Below, in pieces: positions 1 through 11,685 of a stretch of 64,000 bases of DNA (position 1 is its first letter; the number at the start of each line of letters is the position of its first letter). The stretch is from Portevinia maculata (lineage: Eukaryota > Arthropoda > Insecta > Diptera > Syrphidae): positions 7,235,819-7,299,818 of the forward strand of contig OX454529.1 in assembly GCA_949715645.1 (NCBI GenBank), read 5' to 3'. The notes under the pieces were generated by a model. It did no database searches and had not been told where the DNA came from. It saw nothing but the letters and a program-made list of their open reading frames with translations. The position numbers and the translations under genes were made by a program.

Positions 1-3000
1 TTTTTTTTTGAAGGAAATATTTGATGCAATGGATTTTACCGCGATTGTTAGTGAAACAAATGAAACTTTATTGAGGTTCTCCAAGCGTTTAACGAAGAAA
101 TTGCAGAAGGCATCAAAATGCATTTTTGAGTTGAAGCGATTTTTTGACAGGAACATAACTAGCGCTCTTTCAGAGACATCTGGGAATGTGTCATCGAGCG
201 AGCATGTCTTTCTGAACACCCTCATACAGCCGTGTCCATTTGAAGACTTCAGTCTGGAGCAAAATTACAACAAGCAGCAGATACAGATTCTAAATTACTT
301 GAAGAGCAACAACTTTGCTGGTGAGAGCAGCCTGTCATTTAGTCTGAACGGGCGGATTCTGGAAGAAATTCGCCGTCTAAATGTGGATTCGAATAACTTT
401 AAGCATATCTTCTACCTGTCGAACTATGATTATTCCAGCGATCACAATTGCCAGTACTACTTTAACAATCTGCATTTTCGTCGCCTCTATGCATCGTCGG
501 TGCAGCGAAAACGTGTCTTTTTTCTTGTTGACGTAGGCAGTGTATTGAGCGTTGAGCAGCTAGAACTGTCGAAAACATTTGGTGAGTTACTTTCAGTCCG
601 TTTTTTGATCTCCACTCAATTGATTGTGTTTTTTATCTGATTGCAGTGTCAAACATTGTGCAAATCCTGTCGGATACAGACTACCTGAGTTTGGTAACCT
701 TGTCTGACGAAGCGAACCCCATGGCGTTAACCGAAAGCCCACCTAATTCTGCGCACATGCATCTAACTACGCCGGACAATAAGGAGGAAATTCTCGAGTT
801 CATAGCGGGATTGAAACGATCCACGGAGCTGACAAATCATTCGCTCGGCTTTGAGTATGCATTTAGTCTGCTGTGTCAGCAGAATCTTTCCGAAAGTGAT
901 CCGCTCGAGTTCATTTACGTGACGCGTGGGCTATTGACTCGCCTATCCGATGCCAGAAGCGTATTATCGGTCATTGCATTAGGCCAGCAGTCTTTGCCAT
1001 TTCCCATTGTTATAAATACGTGTGCGGTTATCCTAGGTCAGTCTTTCAGTGTTTAAGTTGTGCGATTTAGCAGATCACTCCAACCATTTTCATTTCAGAC
1101 GAAAAGCGAATCATGTACGAGAAACAGTTTCTCAATGATATTGTCCAACAAAATTACAGCAAGTACGAAATAGATGTGACCGACTGGCACACTAACCGGC
1201 ACAATTTGACGGGAAATCTCTACATTATCACTAAGCGACATCCCGAGCGCATCATCAAAGCAAGCACTGCCGTCTTTACTGATCTTTTCCTCCGTCACAA
1301 TCGCATAAATGATAACTTGACAGTGCATCAACCAGTCATTGATTACAATAGCAAAGGCAAGTTTGGTGTACATTTTTCTTCCAACAGTTGACAACTTTTA
1401 CATTTCTAACTTCCTTCAGATGTTATTGTATCGATAACCCATGCGATATTGAAGTTTGGTGTCGTCGGCGTGAACCTATATCTGTCTGACCTGGTGGAAG
1501 ATGTGATAAATTATAAAAATTCCGCTGAATCCTATGCCTGCCTGATTGACACCACTGGCATTGCATTAGTACATCCGGCGTTGCAACGTGCTTCGTTGTT
1601 AGAGAGAACACCTCTGCCCGTTGATATAGCTTACTTGGAGAATTCCACAGATTTTCTAAGAGTGCGCAGACTCTTGCTTAGCGAAAATGTGGGCAATTAT
1701 ACGGTCCCCCTAAGTCAGAGGGATAATACAACGGTAAAAAGGTTGCTAATTGGCCCAAATGGGTGGAATGTTGAATTTTCCTTTGTTTGCAGAAAACCTA
1801 TTCGTGGCACAGAATTCTGGACATGTACATTGTCTGCATAGTTTCTACAGTTAGAGTGAATGCAAGGATGGCGGCGCCGCAGTATCAGGCCAGATATGGG
1901 AGTGGGCTGGCCAAATTTCATCACACTGAGTATATGGCGCCCGTTGACTTGCTGTACCATCGGATAGATTTGATTCCGCCACATACACCAGTTTGCCGGT
2001 ACTTTCGACAAATCGCCACGTTAGGTGAGTTTTTTCTTTTTGTATTAAAGTGTCTTAGAAGGAAAACATGTTTTTACGCCGAACCCCGCAGGTTTTTTTT
2101 TTTGCAATGGTGGAAAGCATCGAAAGCCTGTGTGGGGTTTGGAAACGACCTAAAACCAGCTCTGCCTCCAACCCCTATTCATTTCTGTTCTATTTTATTA
2201 GGCATTTCGTCGGGAAAGGGGGGGGGGTCCTGAGCCGAAAGTAAGTGTTAGGTACGTGGATACTTGTTGTTTGTATAATTTGCATGCCAACGACCTTGCC
2301 ACGTCGAATCAATTGATTCTCGTTCGATCGCCGCAATTAAACGACGTAGGGCGTGGTTAGTGAACCACGTGGGAACATCGTGTGTTGTTGGCACCTCTTG
2401 TGAACATCTGACAAACATCCAAGAGTATCAAATTGTCATGAGAAGCTTCTCAAATTTGCCGTTGGGATTCGGCGTAAAACTGTAGGTCCCCTCAATTTCG
2501 CATGAAAGTGGTTGGGGAAGCTAGGTTCTAGGCTCTGTATGGGCCGTTAATGCCTAATATGTATGTGTAATTTGCTTGCGTTAAAGGGTCTTGTATTAAA
2601 TGAGGACAAGACTAAATACATGCTATCAACAAACAAACAAACATCTGTCCGCCGCTTAGGACAAAACGTCACTTGATAGCAACAATTTCGAGGTAGTTAA
2701 GGAGTTCATCTACCTCGGAGTAAACATGAACTCCACGAATGACACCTTAGTGGAGATCCGGCGAAGAATTACCCTAGGAAACCGCTGCTACTTCGGTTTG
2801 GCTAACAACTGGGTTCAAAACTCCTAACTCGGGGGACGAAATGTATGCTTTATCCTGCCAGTTCTGCTATATGGCGCCGAGTGCTGCACAATAAGCAGCA
2901 AGGGAGAGCTGATACTGGGCTCCTTCGAAAGAAAAATTCTTCGGCGGATTTGTGGTCCTGTGTGCGAGGAGGGCGAATGGAGGAGAAGTTACAACCGCGA

Positions 3001-6000
3001 ACTCTATGAGCTGTACCAAGATGTGGATGTAATCCAAAAAGCCAAAATACGTCGACTACATTGGTTCGGCCACATCGAGCGAATGGACAATAATGCTCCA
3101 GCTAAGAGGATCTTCGAATCCCCGCCCCCAGGTTCGAGAAGGCATGGAAGACCGAACCTCCGTTTCAAAGACCAAGCCATCGCGGATGCCAGAGCGCTTG
3201 GTCTGGACAACTGGAAGCAGCGTGCTCGGGATCGTAGAGAATGGCAGGCTGCTGTGTCTCAGGCAGAGACTCTTCACGGATCGGGAGCCTGTTAAGTAAG
3301 TAGTAAAGTTGATTTTGCGTACCCTTAAAAAGGAGGTGCCAGTGCAAGTTGGTTTTAAATGTTTGTAAGTTGTAATGCGAAGGAAAGGTAGAGTACGGTA
3401 GAACATTCCACATTCGTGTGGTATGGCTAAGGAACGATTCTTTGTATTTCACTGTACGCCCGACTACAGGCTTAGGGGTGAACTGATCTGCGTTCCTAGT
3501 ATGGTGGGCATTACGGTTGGTCGCATTGAGATCATCGACATCTTTATTTTTCTCCGCCAATATTGCTCGTTCACCCAGCCAATTATGGCTATTGAACTGT
3601 TGCGCTATATCCGGAAAAACACGTTGAATAAGTTCCTCTTTTGAGTCTGTGATGCGACAGAAATCTGTGGGTAATGTGATGATTCCGGTTGAGGTGTCCA
3701 CTGCGACTTTACCATTTCCAATGTCTACCAACTGCTTCGAAAGCACATTTGCAGTTTGATCTTGTTGGAAAAATACTCGCATGTTAGTTGTCAATTGGAG
3801 TGGTTTTACGTGCCGCCACAAATTTGATGAATTTAGGCATGCGTTTAGTTCGTCAGCAACAGTCGATCGGGGAATAACTGGAAGAGTTTGACGAAAATCA
3901 CCTTACAACAGAGTCATGGCCCCACCAAAAATGTTTTATTTGTCACGAAGATCTTTCAACCTTCTGTCCAGTGCGTCCAGTGAGTCCAGTGACCTCTTAT
4001 GGACCATAGTGCATTCGTTCCAAACGATCATTTTGCATACCTGTAGGATCTTCGCCATTGCGATATTTCTGGCGATGTTGCAAACTGGTGTTTCGTTGAT
4101 TTGCATGTTCAATGGTAACTTCAAGGAAGAATGTACAGTTCGTCCGCCTTCTAACAGAGTCGCAGCTATTCCAGATGAAGCCAACGCTAAAGCTACATCA
4201 TTTTACGATCTGATCCTCGCCAATTAATAGCAATGAAATTAGTAACGTTTTTGCAGTCCCTCCGGAAACATCGAGGAAGTAAATTCCATCTATTTTCATT
4301 ATCTGTCTCTCGCTGGTCATCAGTGCGGTTAGCACGTGAGTTATCTCTTCGCACATTTGATTGACTTCGACGACCTAAGTCAGGTCATCTTCTCCTTGGC
4401 ATTGTAAATTGTAGATAATCATAGTAAGGAAAATTCTAGCGCACTTAGCGGTAAATAGTGTCACTATCACAAAGGATCAACAAAGTAAGGTTGTCTGACT
4501 TAACTACAATTTTGGAGCAATATGAACTTGAGACAGTGGTGTTCTCACTTGAATTCTTGAATTGCTGCACACGAACACACTGATTAACTGCATGATACAC
4601 TATCACATCATACATGCGGTTTATTATGTACATACAAATTAAATTCAACTGGGCGTAAAGCCCATTTCTAAACGACGGGACGAACATCAAATGTTTGACA
4701 GGTAGGAATAGTTTCTAAGGGAAAGCGAAATTGTTTTTTTTCACTATATTCCAATAATTTTTTTTTCATATTTATTCTCCTTTTAATTGTTAAACCTTCC
4801 CTGGGCTTCCACAAATAATTCAAAACCAAAATTAGCCAAATCAGTCCAGTCGTTCTCGAGTTTTAGCGAGAATAACGAACAGCAATTGATTTTTATATAT
4901 AAGACTAGCTGACCCGGCAAACGTTGTGTTGTCTTCGAACTTTATTTATATTTTAATAGCGGATCCCGGCGTGCTTCGCTACGCATGAATATTAACATTG
5001 AATCAAATTCATTGGTTTTTTTTTTATTTATTTTTTATTTGGAAATAATGAAAAAAAAAAATTAATTCAATACAATAGTGTATACAATATTTTTTGTTGG
5101 TTTTTTGTTTGTTGGTGCTCCCACTCTGGAACATGCGACGTATAATTGTCCATGAGAAAAGCACGGTTCCTCCAAATTCACACCACACACTTGAAGCGCT
5201 TGTCCTTGAGCTTTATTAACGGTTATAGCAAAGGATAAACGCACGGGAAATTGAAGACGTTTGAATTGAAATGGCATGTCTGTTGGTATTAATGGGATCC
5301 GTGGTATCAGTACAACTTCTCCTTTGCTTTGCCAGTGAGAATTGTTGCTTCGATCAAATTGGGCATTAATTTTTTTACGGAAAGTCTCGTTTCATTGCAG
5401 AGTTTTGGTGAATTCAGATTTCGAAGAAGTATGATCGATGAACCAATTTTCAAATTCAAAAGATGTGGTCGCATACCGGGTGGTTCCAAAGAATTCAAAA
5501 ATTCAACCGGATAATTTACTGCATCTTCTTCATTCGTAGCAGTATTAATGAATTTGTATGATACAAAGTCACCTGGTAATTTCTGTTGAATTTGAAAATT
5601 TATTTCATTAACATTTGCATTTTTTGGTGCTAAAATTACGCGTTCTCTTAACCAATCATGATTTTTATAGTTTTGAACAATGTTTGGAAAAACGCGATCA
5701 ATTAGTTCTTCTTTTGATGGCATAATTGTGCAAAAGTTGTTTGGTAACGTGATAAAGCCATTTAAATCACTTGCAATTTTGCCATCGCCAATCTGCAGCA
5801 GTTGCTTTGAAAACTCACGTGCTGATGGATCATTTTGAAGACGCACACGCATATTTATGTTAAGCGATAACTTCTGTACATTTGCAAAAATTGATGGTCA
5901 GCATCTGGGAATGGCAACAATGACCCAGTTCTATGGTATATCTGTCCTTGAATATGTAATGTTTTTGAAATAGATTTAGATGACGAATCTGAATTTTTGA

Positions 6001-9000
6001 AGACATCAAATACAAAGACAACACATAAATCAAATTTTATATCATTTATGCCATGCGAAGTAATTACCTTAAACGTCGGCGTAAATCCATCTCTTATAAT
6101 ATTTGCAGCTCCAAAAGATGTCATTTGGAAGCATGAATATTACTTTTGAATATTTGTTAAGAAATGCATTGACGCTGGTGAATTGCCATAAATTAATGAG
6201 TGCAAAGGGTCTGATGGAGTTTGTAATACAGGCAATTTAACTTTCCCACCAGCACAGCACATGCCACTTTTGCTTTACAATGCACACATTGTTTATTCAT
6301 TTGTCCAATATAAGAATGCATACTTTAATCAATTGTGCTATCATAATTATAAGCCGCCAATTCCATTTGTCGTATGATTTGAATTAAAGGACGCGTACGT
6401 CGATTTATTGACGTTGCACTGGCAACCGTGTTTGCACTATCAACCAATTGGTTTATACGTCTACGGCGTCCCCTTTGTGATGCATTTTGTTGATTACGAT
6501 CTTGTTCACTTTGTGATCTTCGATTGGTTGCAACAACTGTCGAATGACGTGTACGTCTACCAATATTTGAACGTCTTGGACGTGGCATTTCAAATGTGTT
6601 CCATGTATAAAAAGTGTAATCATTTAACTTAATTTCAAGAGTTTAAAAAACATAAAAATGAGGAAAAAGATGCAAATGGAAAGTGTATACACTGCTGTCT
6701 GTTTGTATTCAAACTATCAAACAAAAATAGATGAATTGTTTGATGATGTATGGCTGAAAATATGAAAAAACAAAAAAAAAAATAGAATGCGACTCTTACC
6801 GATTACGTTTGTCCACAATGCGAGTTCGATGAAAAAGAACCTTAAAATGATCACTCACTGATAGCTGTCAATGTGTATGCGTGTATGCGCTACAACGTGT
6901 ATTTTCCGTGTGTATGAAGTCAGCACACAGTATTCATACCGCACACGCTCATAGGCGCCTACGTATTTGTTGTTGTTTTTTATATATGGAAAAAATCACA
7001 TGTTGACATGAAAAAATCATAACTCACGAACGCGTTGACCGATTTCGTGCAAACGTAGATAAACCATCACACGACCATACGAACAAACCCTAAAAATTTA
7101 ATCGAATTCGGTTTGACCGTTCGTGAGTTATAAAGTCACAACACACTTGCAACAATTTTTTATATATAGAGATTATGTAGTTAAGAATACATTCTTACAT
7201 GTAAAAATAATGTTTTTATGACCACTTGCATTTTTAAGGATATAATAAAAAAAGCCATAAATGAATAAAAATAACCTTCTTTAATAAAATATCTCTAACC
7301 GCAAATAGGCAAACACTGGCAGCTGGTTTTCTTAGTAAAGGTTTCAGAAGTAGTCAATGATTAAATTTTCGTTGAGTTTAGGCCAAAGACTCTTAAAATT
7401 TTTTTTATAACTCAACTCGAAAGTCAAAAAAATGAGCCAAAAACAGCTTTTCGAAAAGCTTAAAATTTTGCAATTAAAAAAAAGAAACAAAAAAAATTGG
7501 ATTATAATTCTAATACAAATGGTCCTTTTTACAAGCTCAAATAAAAAAAAAACTTTTCATAAAACAAATATTTTTTTCTTGATTTTAAAAATAAGGAAAT
7601 TTTGACTACCTGTATCATCCGAATCTTTCAACCGATTTTAAAGTTTCTTTTGGCTTTTGAAGCTTCCAATATTTCCTAATCCAGTTAGTTTTGGATTTTA
7701 AGCACACACGAAAATTGAGTTTTGCAAGCACATTTGCAAAAAGGTGCCACAGTGCGACGTTACAATTGCCGCCTCAGCGAAGCACCTAAACATCCAGAAA
7801 GAACTTCTGCAAAGTGCTCTTAACAAGCTAACGACATAGGCAGCTCGTTGTGGGTTAGGCGTTAACCCCCACAAAACCGAAATTGTTCTATTCACTAGGA
7901 AATATAAAATTCCACACATTGACCCCCCTCAATCAGGGACACAAGCTTTGTCTTTTCCGATGAAGCTAAATACTTGGGTCTCATTCTGGATAAAAAGCTT
8001 AGCTAGAAACCTAACATACAAGAAAGAGTTCGCAAAGGTAGGGTTGCCTCTTCTCTTGCAAAAAAGCCATCGGTAATAAATGGGGCCTTCAACCCCGCAT
8101 TACCAGCTGGCTATACATCTCGGTAATAAGACCGATACTAAGCTAAGCAAAGTCCAACGATCAGTGTGTCTCTGCATGAGGCGTTCACTGCGCACTACTC
8201 CCTCTGCTGCAATGGACATTCTGTTTCACCTGACACCCCTTGACATCTTTAGTAAGCAAGCAGCTGCTAGTGCGGCCGTCCGCCTCAAAACAACGTTCCA
8301 GTGGTCCGAGAATGAAATCGGCCACGCCTCTATTGTAAAAAAAGCATCCTCCCTAGCAACATAGACTTATTGTTTATTGTTTACAAATTTGCTTGCACAT
8401 TAAGATTTACATCCTTACCACCACCCCTCAGTTCCGTTTTGACAAAAACTTCAACATTCCACCTTGGTCGTGGCCTCGAGCTCAACAGCAGGATTTTTAT
8501 GTCAGCAAATAATACTTCTGGACGGTGTTGGCTCCGGGGCAAGTCAGCTAGGACTTGTCTGGATATCTGCTGCGGTCGTTGGCCGTCTGTCGATGCAGCA
8601 AACTCAGGTTGGGATTGAAGCTCTTACGTCATCTTCTTGAGAAAAATGTTCTTCGGTCCTTGGGATAAAAAATATGAGCCGCGCAGTCGTAAAGCCTTAA
8701 ACCGTTGTCATCTTCCACCTGCTACTTCCGAAGTGTATGGTAACTGTTAAAATCTCCAGCACAAATTTTTGGACGTTGGTATACGGGTAGCATTTTGGTG
8801 GTCCAGGGGCTATTGGGTGGTTTGTAGACATTCACAATTGCGAAGCCAGAAATAATAGGAACGAATGAGCGGATCTATAGTTAATCGAACGTATGTAGCA
8901 ATTCCATATGCCATGTGTGTTGCTATATATTGGCACGATAGTCATGGCACTGTGGTGGAGATGCAAACATATCATACTCTGTTACACATATTCGGCCTTA

Positions 9001-11685
9001 ACGGGCCCATACAGGGCCTAGAACCTAGCTTCTCCAACCACTTTCATTCGAAGTGGAGAGACCTACGGTTTTACCCCGAATCCGAACGGCAAATTTGAGA
9101 AGCTTCTTATGACAGTTTGATACTCTTGGATGTTTGTCAGACGTTCGCAAGAGATGCCAACAACATGCGGTATTCCCAAGTGGTCCCCCATCTAAGTACT
9201 AATCCCGCCATACTCTGCAAAAAAAAAAAAACAAATATAATTATGATAGTTTGTGTAGAAAGACACTTTTCTGACAGTTTAACGAATAATCGCTGTGATA
9301 AATTGTTCCGATTTGGAGAATTATTTCCTCAGAATGGAAATGAAAGTAAATATTAAAGCAGCAGCGTGACCAACCTGCCTTCCCAAATGGCATCACAATG
9401 GACCTCCTCTGGTCTAAGTGTACCTCATCGAGGGCCTATCTATCCAACCAACTAACCAAATGTTAAATATTGTTTTATTAAAACTTTAAATTAAATTATA
9501 TGCACTCACACCTTATGTTTTTTTTATAGACGCCGGAACCGTTTTTCTTAGCGCTTCGTCATTTCAATCTCCGTTTACGTATATGAAGAATAATCGCATC
9601 AATTGTGATGGCACAAAAACTCGAACTGTTCAAAGTATAATGGCGTACATAAAGGACAATACTGGGCTCTTGGCGAACCCGGGCCTGAAGCCCAGAATTC
9701 GGAACGATGTAAGCGCTCTTTATAGCGTTATGGAACATTTGAAAAAGCGTCACCTAGAGAATGGTGAATTGAAAAACTATATAATTCGTCGATATGCAGC
9801 CACAATCAGCGGTGTCCTACAAGTCTATCCAGGCTGCATTTTGGGAATGGATTACGATTCATCAAGGAGGCCATGGTTTCGCAAGGCTATGCAACATCCT
9901 GGACGCATAGTTATTACTGAACCTTACTTGGACGCAGGTTCGTTATTATTCTTCAACTTGTCATCGTTTTACCAAACAAAAATAAACCTTTTCTTCTTGT
10001 CTTTTTTGTTAATAGGGGGCGCTGGGTATATTGTGACGATCGCACATACTATCTTCGAGGGAAAAGCTAACGCCCTGCATAGTTCTGAACGAGATTCACC
10101 GGTGGCTATGATTGCTCTTGACGTACCGTACGCATTCTTTTATAAAATGATACTGGATTCTTCTCTGTGCCAAGAGGAAAACATTAAGTGCATTCTGTTC
10201 GAGAACGAGGGTTACCTTATTGCCCACCCCAGTATGATGGAACCATCGTCGGCGACAAAAAATATGCGCAGGCCGCATGAGCATTTAACTCACAAAGAAT
10301 CATTCCTTGCCAATGATATTCTAAATCATAAGATTCTAGTGACAAAACTTGCCTGCGCAAACTACCAGAATCGCACAGTTCAGCGTTTCTATATGTTCAA
10401 CACCTCGCTTACAGAGGTACTGACAAATGTGGTTCATGGTGAACGAACAAAATACCAGATAACCGCTGTTTGGGGCACAAATATCTTTGCGGCAGTTCTC
10501 AATTCGACGTGCGATGGTGGCGCATTTTGCCCTTGCAGTACCGTCGATCGTATTTGCCTGAATTGCAATCGCATGGACCAGACTGACTGCGAATGTCCGT
10601 GCGAGTGTCCAATGCACATGACACCCACCATCGACTCAACGAATTCCAAGGAGGAGGATGAACTCTTTCATAAATTTCGCAGCTATACACTTCGATATGG
10701 CAACTGCGAACCCCAGTTGGAAAACAGTCTGGTAGTAGAAAACTCACCGAGCTATGATTGGAACATGGTATTGAATTCGTGTGTCCATATTAACTGTGAT
10801 ATGTACGTTACCCACATCGATTGTCTTGCTGTAATGGGTTGTGAATGGTGCCAGCTGGACTTGGAGGGCAATCTATTCACTGGCTCCTTTTGCACCACAC
10901 AAAACTCCTGCTTCAATGGTGTATTGAGCTCATTGACTCCTTACGGAGATGGAGAGCTGGGATCAGCTATAATTGATCCTCCCAAGCCGCAACCCTATTC
11001 AGCGTTTGGGCCGGTGGGTGGGGCTATCATCGTTCTGTGTTTGGTAATCGGATTCGCTATGTACTGCTATCGTCAAAGTCTTGAGAATGGTGGTAATCAA
11101 TTTTACGTAGATTCCATGCACGACGATAACTATGGTTTGCCATTGTCCCGGTTCAACTTTGATAATATCCCGCCTCCAGACGATGGTGATATGGATAGCC
11201 CCGGTGATGGGCACGGAGCGATGCATCGGAGTCTGGTACACCCAATAGGCAACGCAATTGTAGTACCTGATATATCTCCTTATCATATGTCAACCGGTAG
11301 TAGCTATCGAAGACCGCCGAATGGTGAATCAGATCACGGCTATTCAACCATGACACCGCATGAAGACTCGGAGCACATGTGTTTTACCCTGGCCGAGCCG
11401 TTGATCAATAATAAGCGGCTCTCGAAATCGGACTCACTCTCGATCAGTACATCAGTGTCAAGTCCAACCAATCACAATAACGTCATGTCAACCGATCGAC
11501 CCGTATCCAGTATGGGAATACGAATTCGCTCATCCGATCATCGGCATAATACGCACAAAAACAATACTATGTATGGCCAAACCGTTCTTGGGGATTGCAA
11601 TAAAGAATCCGAAGATCAGCAACAAATGAGTCCGCATCACATTCTGGCTCGGGTGACCGTTCATCGACACATGGAAGCGTTATAG
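1..11685 (+). CDS. CACHD1: CACHD1-like VWA/Cache membrane protein (partial, 5' end off window)
   Basis: Seven exons splice in frame: ~14-581, 647-1036, 1099-1356, 1420-1733, 1793-2024, 9530-9937 and 10016-11685 (stop TAG), about 1,279 residues. Phases match at every junction (1,1,1,0,1,1). The product is an alpha2delta-like single-pass protein. In order it shows an N-terminal helical region, a VWA start with a degenerate MIDAS (DVGSVLS, ~535-560), Cache-type domains (YDSSRRPWF near 9860), the family-diagnostic cysteine cluster CLNCNRMDQTDCECPCECP (~10550-10612), a membrane segment (~11005-11070) and a cytoplasmic tail with SDHGYSTMTPHEDSE (~11325-11370). These last two blocks are near-identical to vertebrate CACHD1, a modulator of voltage-gated Ca channels. 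That homology comes from remembered sequence; the order of blocks is seen directly. The signal peptide exon lies to the left, and the true acceptor of the first exon (possibly after position 13) is uncertain. Confidence 0.93.
1357..1419 (+). other. GC-AG intron of the CACHD1-like gene
   Basis: The donor reads AAAG|GCAAGT and the acceptor TTCCTTCAG|AT. Only the GC donor keeps phase 1 and joins ...NSK-D-VIV...; the nearby GT dinucleotides at 1361 and 1365 give the wrong phase. GCAAGT after AG is the known consensus for the rare GC-AG class of U2 introns. Confidence 0.82.
2395..2560 (+). repeat. Interspersed repeat (LINE 3'-end type), copy 1
   Basis: Contains CTGACAAACATCCAAGAG, GAGAAGCTTCTCAAATTTGC and GTAAAACTGTAGGTCCCCTC. 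The same run recurs inverted at about 8985-9150 and, shorter, at 53680-53760. It resembles the 3' UTR of an insect non-LTR retrotransposon; that attribution is inference. Confidence 0.7.
2590..3297 (+). pseudogene. Non-LTR retrotransposon RT 3' fragment (RTE/R1-like)
   Basis: Broken plus-strand reading frames match the C-terminal part of a LINE reverse transcriptase. They begin with a K-T-K-Y-M-L-like thumb segment and an EVVKEFIYLGVNMNS segment, and end with RRLHWFGHIERM followed by a G-R-P-N-L-R-F tail (open frame 2960-3295). The homologous region of a related copy is on the minus strand at 57541-58014. Frame changes and stops show it is dead. The 5' part is missing. Confidence 0.82.
3300..3490 (-). 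pseudogene. LINE RT C-terminal fragment
   Basis: On the minus strand a short frame reads YKESFLSHTTRMWNVLPYST, then a NLQTFKTNLHWHLL segment. This is the usual last ~60 residues of many insect LINE reverse transcriptases (S-R-x-W-N-x-L-P, then F-K-x-x-v). It abuts the plus-strand LINE at 3300 and the Helitron helicase near 3490. Only this tail remains. Confidence 0.72.
3490..4904 (-). mobile_element. Helitron A (degraded; 5' end at 4904)
   Basis: Minus-strand helicase segments lie at about 3500-3821 and 3936-4184. The first has DFCRITDSKEELIQRVFP and HNWLGERAILAEKNKDVD, the second ASSGIAATLLEGGRTVHS; both are typical of the Pif1-like helicase of Helitrons. The 5' end reads TC followed by TTATATATAAAAATC on the minus strand at 4904, the expected Helitron start. 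The Rep portion is absent and frames are broken. The 3' end is not visible; it is cut by LINE sequence near 3490. Confidence 0.82.
4905..7172 (-). mobile_element. Helitron B (internally deleted, both ends present)
   Basis: On the minus strand the element starts TCTCTATATATAAA at 7172 after a host A, and ends AGCTAG at 4905 followed by T. This is the canonical A|TC...CTAG|T arrangement of Helitrons. A small GCGTAGC/GAAGCACGC-type stem lies close to the 3' end (near 4965-4985). Coding remnants run 6588 to 5062. At 2.27 kb it is much shorter than autonomous copies. Confidence 0.88.
5062..6588 (-). pseudogene. Helitron Rep/helicase remnants
   Basis: Four minus-strand pieces appear in coding order. 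6588-6325 starts MPRPRRSNIGRRTRHS, the usual Helitron protein N-terminus. 6124-5855 carries GQIYHRTGSLLPFPDAD. 5852-5307 is the helicase middle (LPNNFCTIMPSKEELIDRVF). 5277-5062 is the helicase end (TVNKAQGQALQVCGV, HGQLYVACSRVG). Most of the Rep HUH nuclease and helicase motif I are missing, so the copy cannot be autonomous. Confidence 0.85.
7173..7700. other. AT-rich stretch, nothing recognised
   Basis: Homopolymer-rich intronic DNA between Helitron B and a LINE fragment. I see no coding, TIR or RNA signal. Confidence 0.5.
7720..8364 (+). pseudogene. LOA/I-like LINE RT fragment
   Basis: Plus-strand frames read GLGVNPHKTEIVLFTRKYKI and then, in the open frame 8080-8364, KVQRSVCLCMRRSLRTTPSA with LTPLDIFSKQAAASAAVRL. 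This is the RT-to-RNase H spacer of LOA/I/R1-type LINEs. Stops and frameshifts are present, including a TAG in the first block. The RNase H end is missing here; a comparable RNase H tail is at 49610-49890. Confidence 0.75.
8430..8910 (-). pseudogene. LINE apurinic endonuclease fragment
   Basis: Read on the minus strand: SGFAIVNVYKPPNSPW, then RPKICAGDFNSYH (the conserved G-D-F-N of the endonuclease/exonuclease/phosphatase fold), then IFYPKDRRTF. Several stops interrupt it. It has the opposite orientation to the RT piece just upstream, so it is probably from a different insertion. Confidence 0.65.
8985..9160 (-). repeat. Interspersed repeat, copy 2 (inverted relative to copy 1)
   Basis: Reverse complement of the 2395-2560 block: CTTCGAAGTGGAGAGACCTA..., GAGAAGCTTCT and ACTCTTGGATGTTTGTCAG are shared. 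The two copies form a 6.4 kb-spaced inverted pair inside the same intron. Confidence 0.7.
9365..9460 (+). repeat. LINE-type 3' tail
   Basis: CCTTCCCAAATGGCATCACA then GGTCTAAGTGTACCTC and a CCTATCTATCCAACC tail. A related tail is at 36112-36200 (CCCGATGGGCATCACAATGG ... CCTAACCTAACC). It probably marks 3' ends of one LINE family. Confidence 0.5.
9938..10015 (+). other. 78-bp stop-free, in-frame intron of the CACHD1-like gene
   Basis: Donor GCAG|GTTCGT and acceptor TTAATAG|GG, phase 1. The intron is 26 codons long with no stop, so the reading frame stays open through it. Splicing it restores the family motif DAG-GAGYIVTIAHTI; retaining it would insert a hydrophobic segment (LLFFNLSSF...). Confidence 0.85.

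Larger units (their letters stand above)
2025..9529 (+). other. 7.5 kb intron of the CACHD1-like gene, filled with TE debris
   Basis: Donor TTAG|GTGAGT at 2025 and acceptor TTTATAG|AC ending at 9529 join two phase-1 exon ends (split Asp codon). All other introns seen in this gene are under 80 bp. The intron holds LINE fragments on both strands and two Helitrons, listed separately. Positions 2025-2395, 4370-4700, 7173-7700 and 9150-9365 are AT-rich or unrecognised. Confidence 0.85.

Noticed and set aside
1095..1394. Minus-strand ORF opposite CACHD1 exon 3
   Set aside because: Shadow of the real plus-strand exon.
9583..11685. Single uninterrupted 700-codon exon
   Set aside because: The frame stays open through a 78-bp intron (9938-10015); splicing restores the conserved GGAGY motif, so two exons are called.
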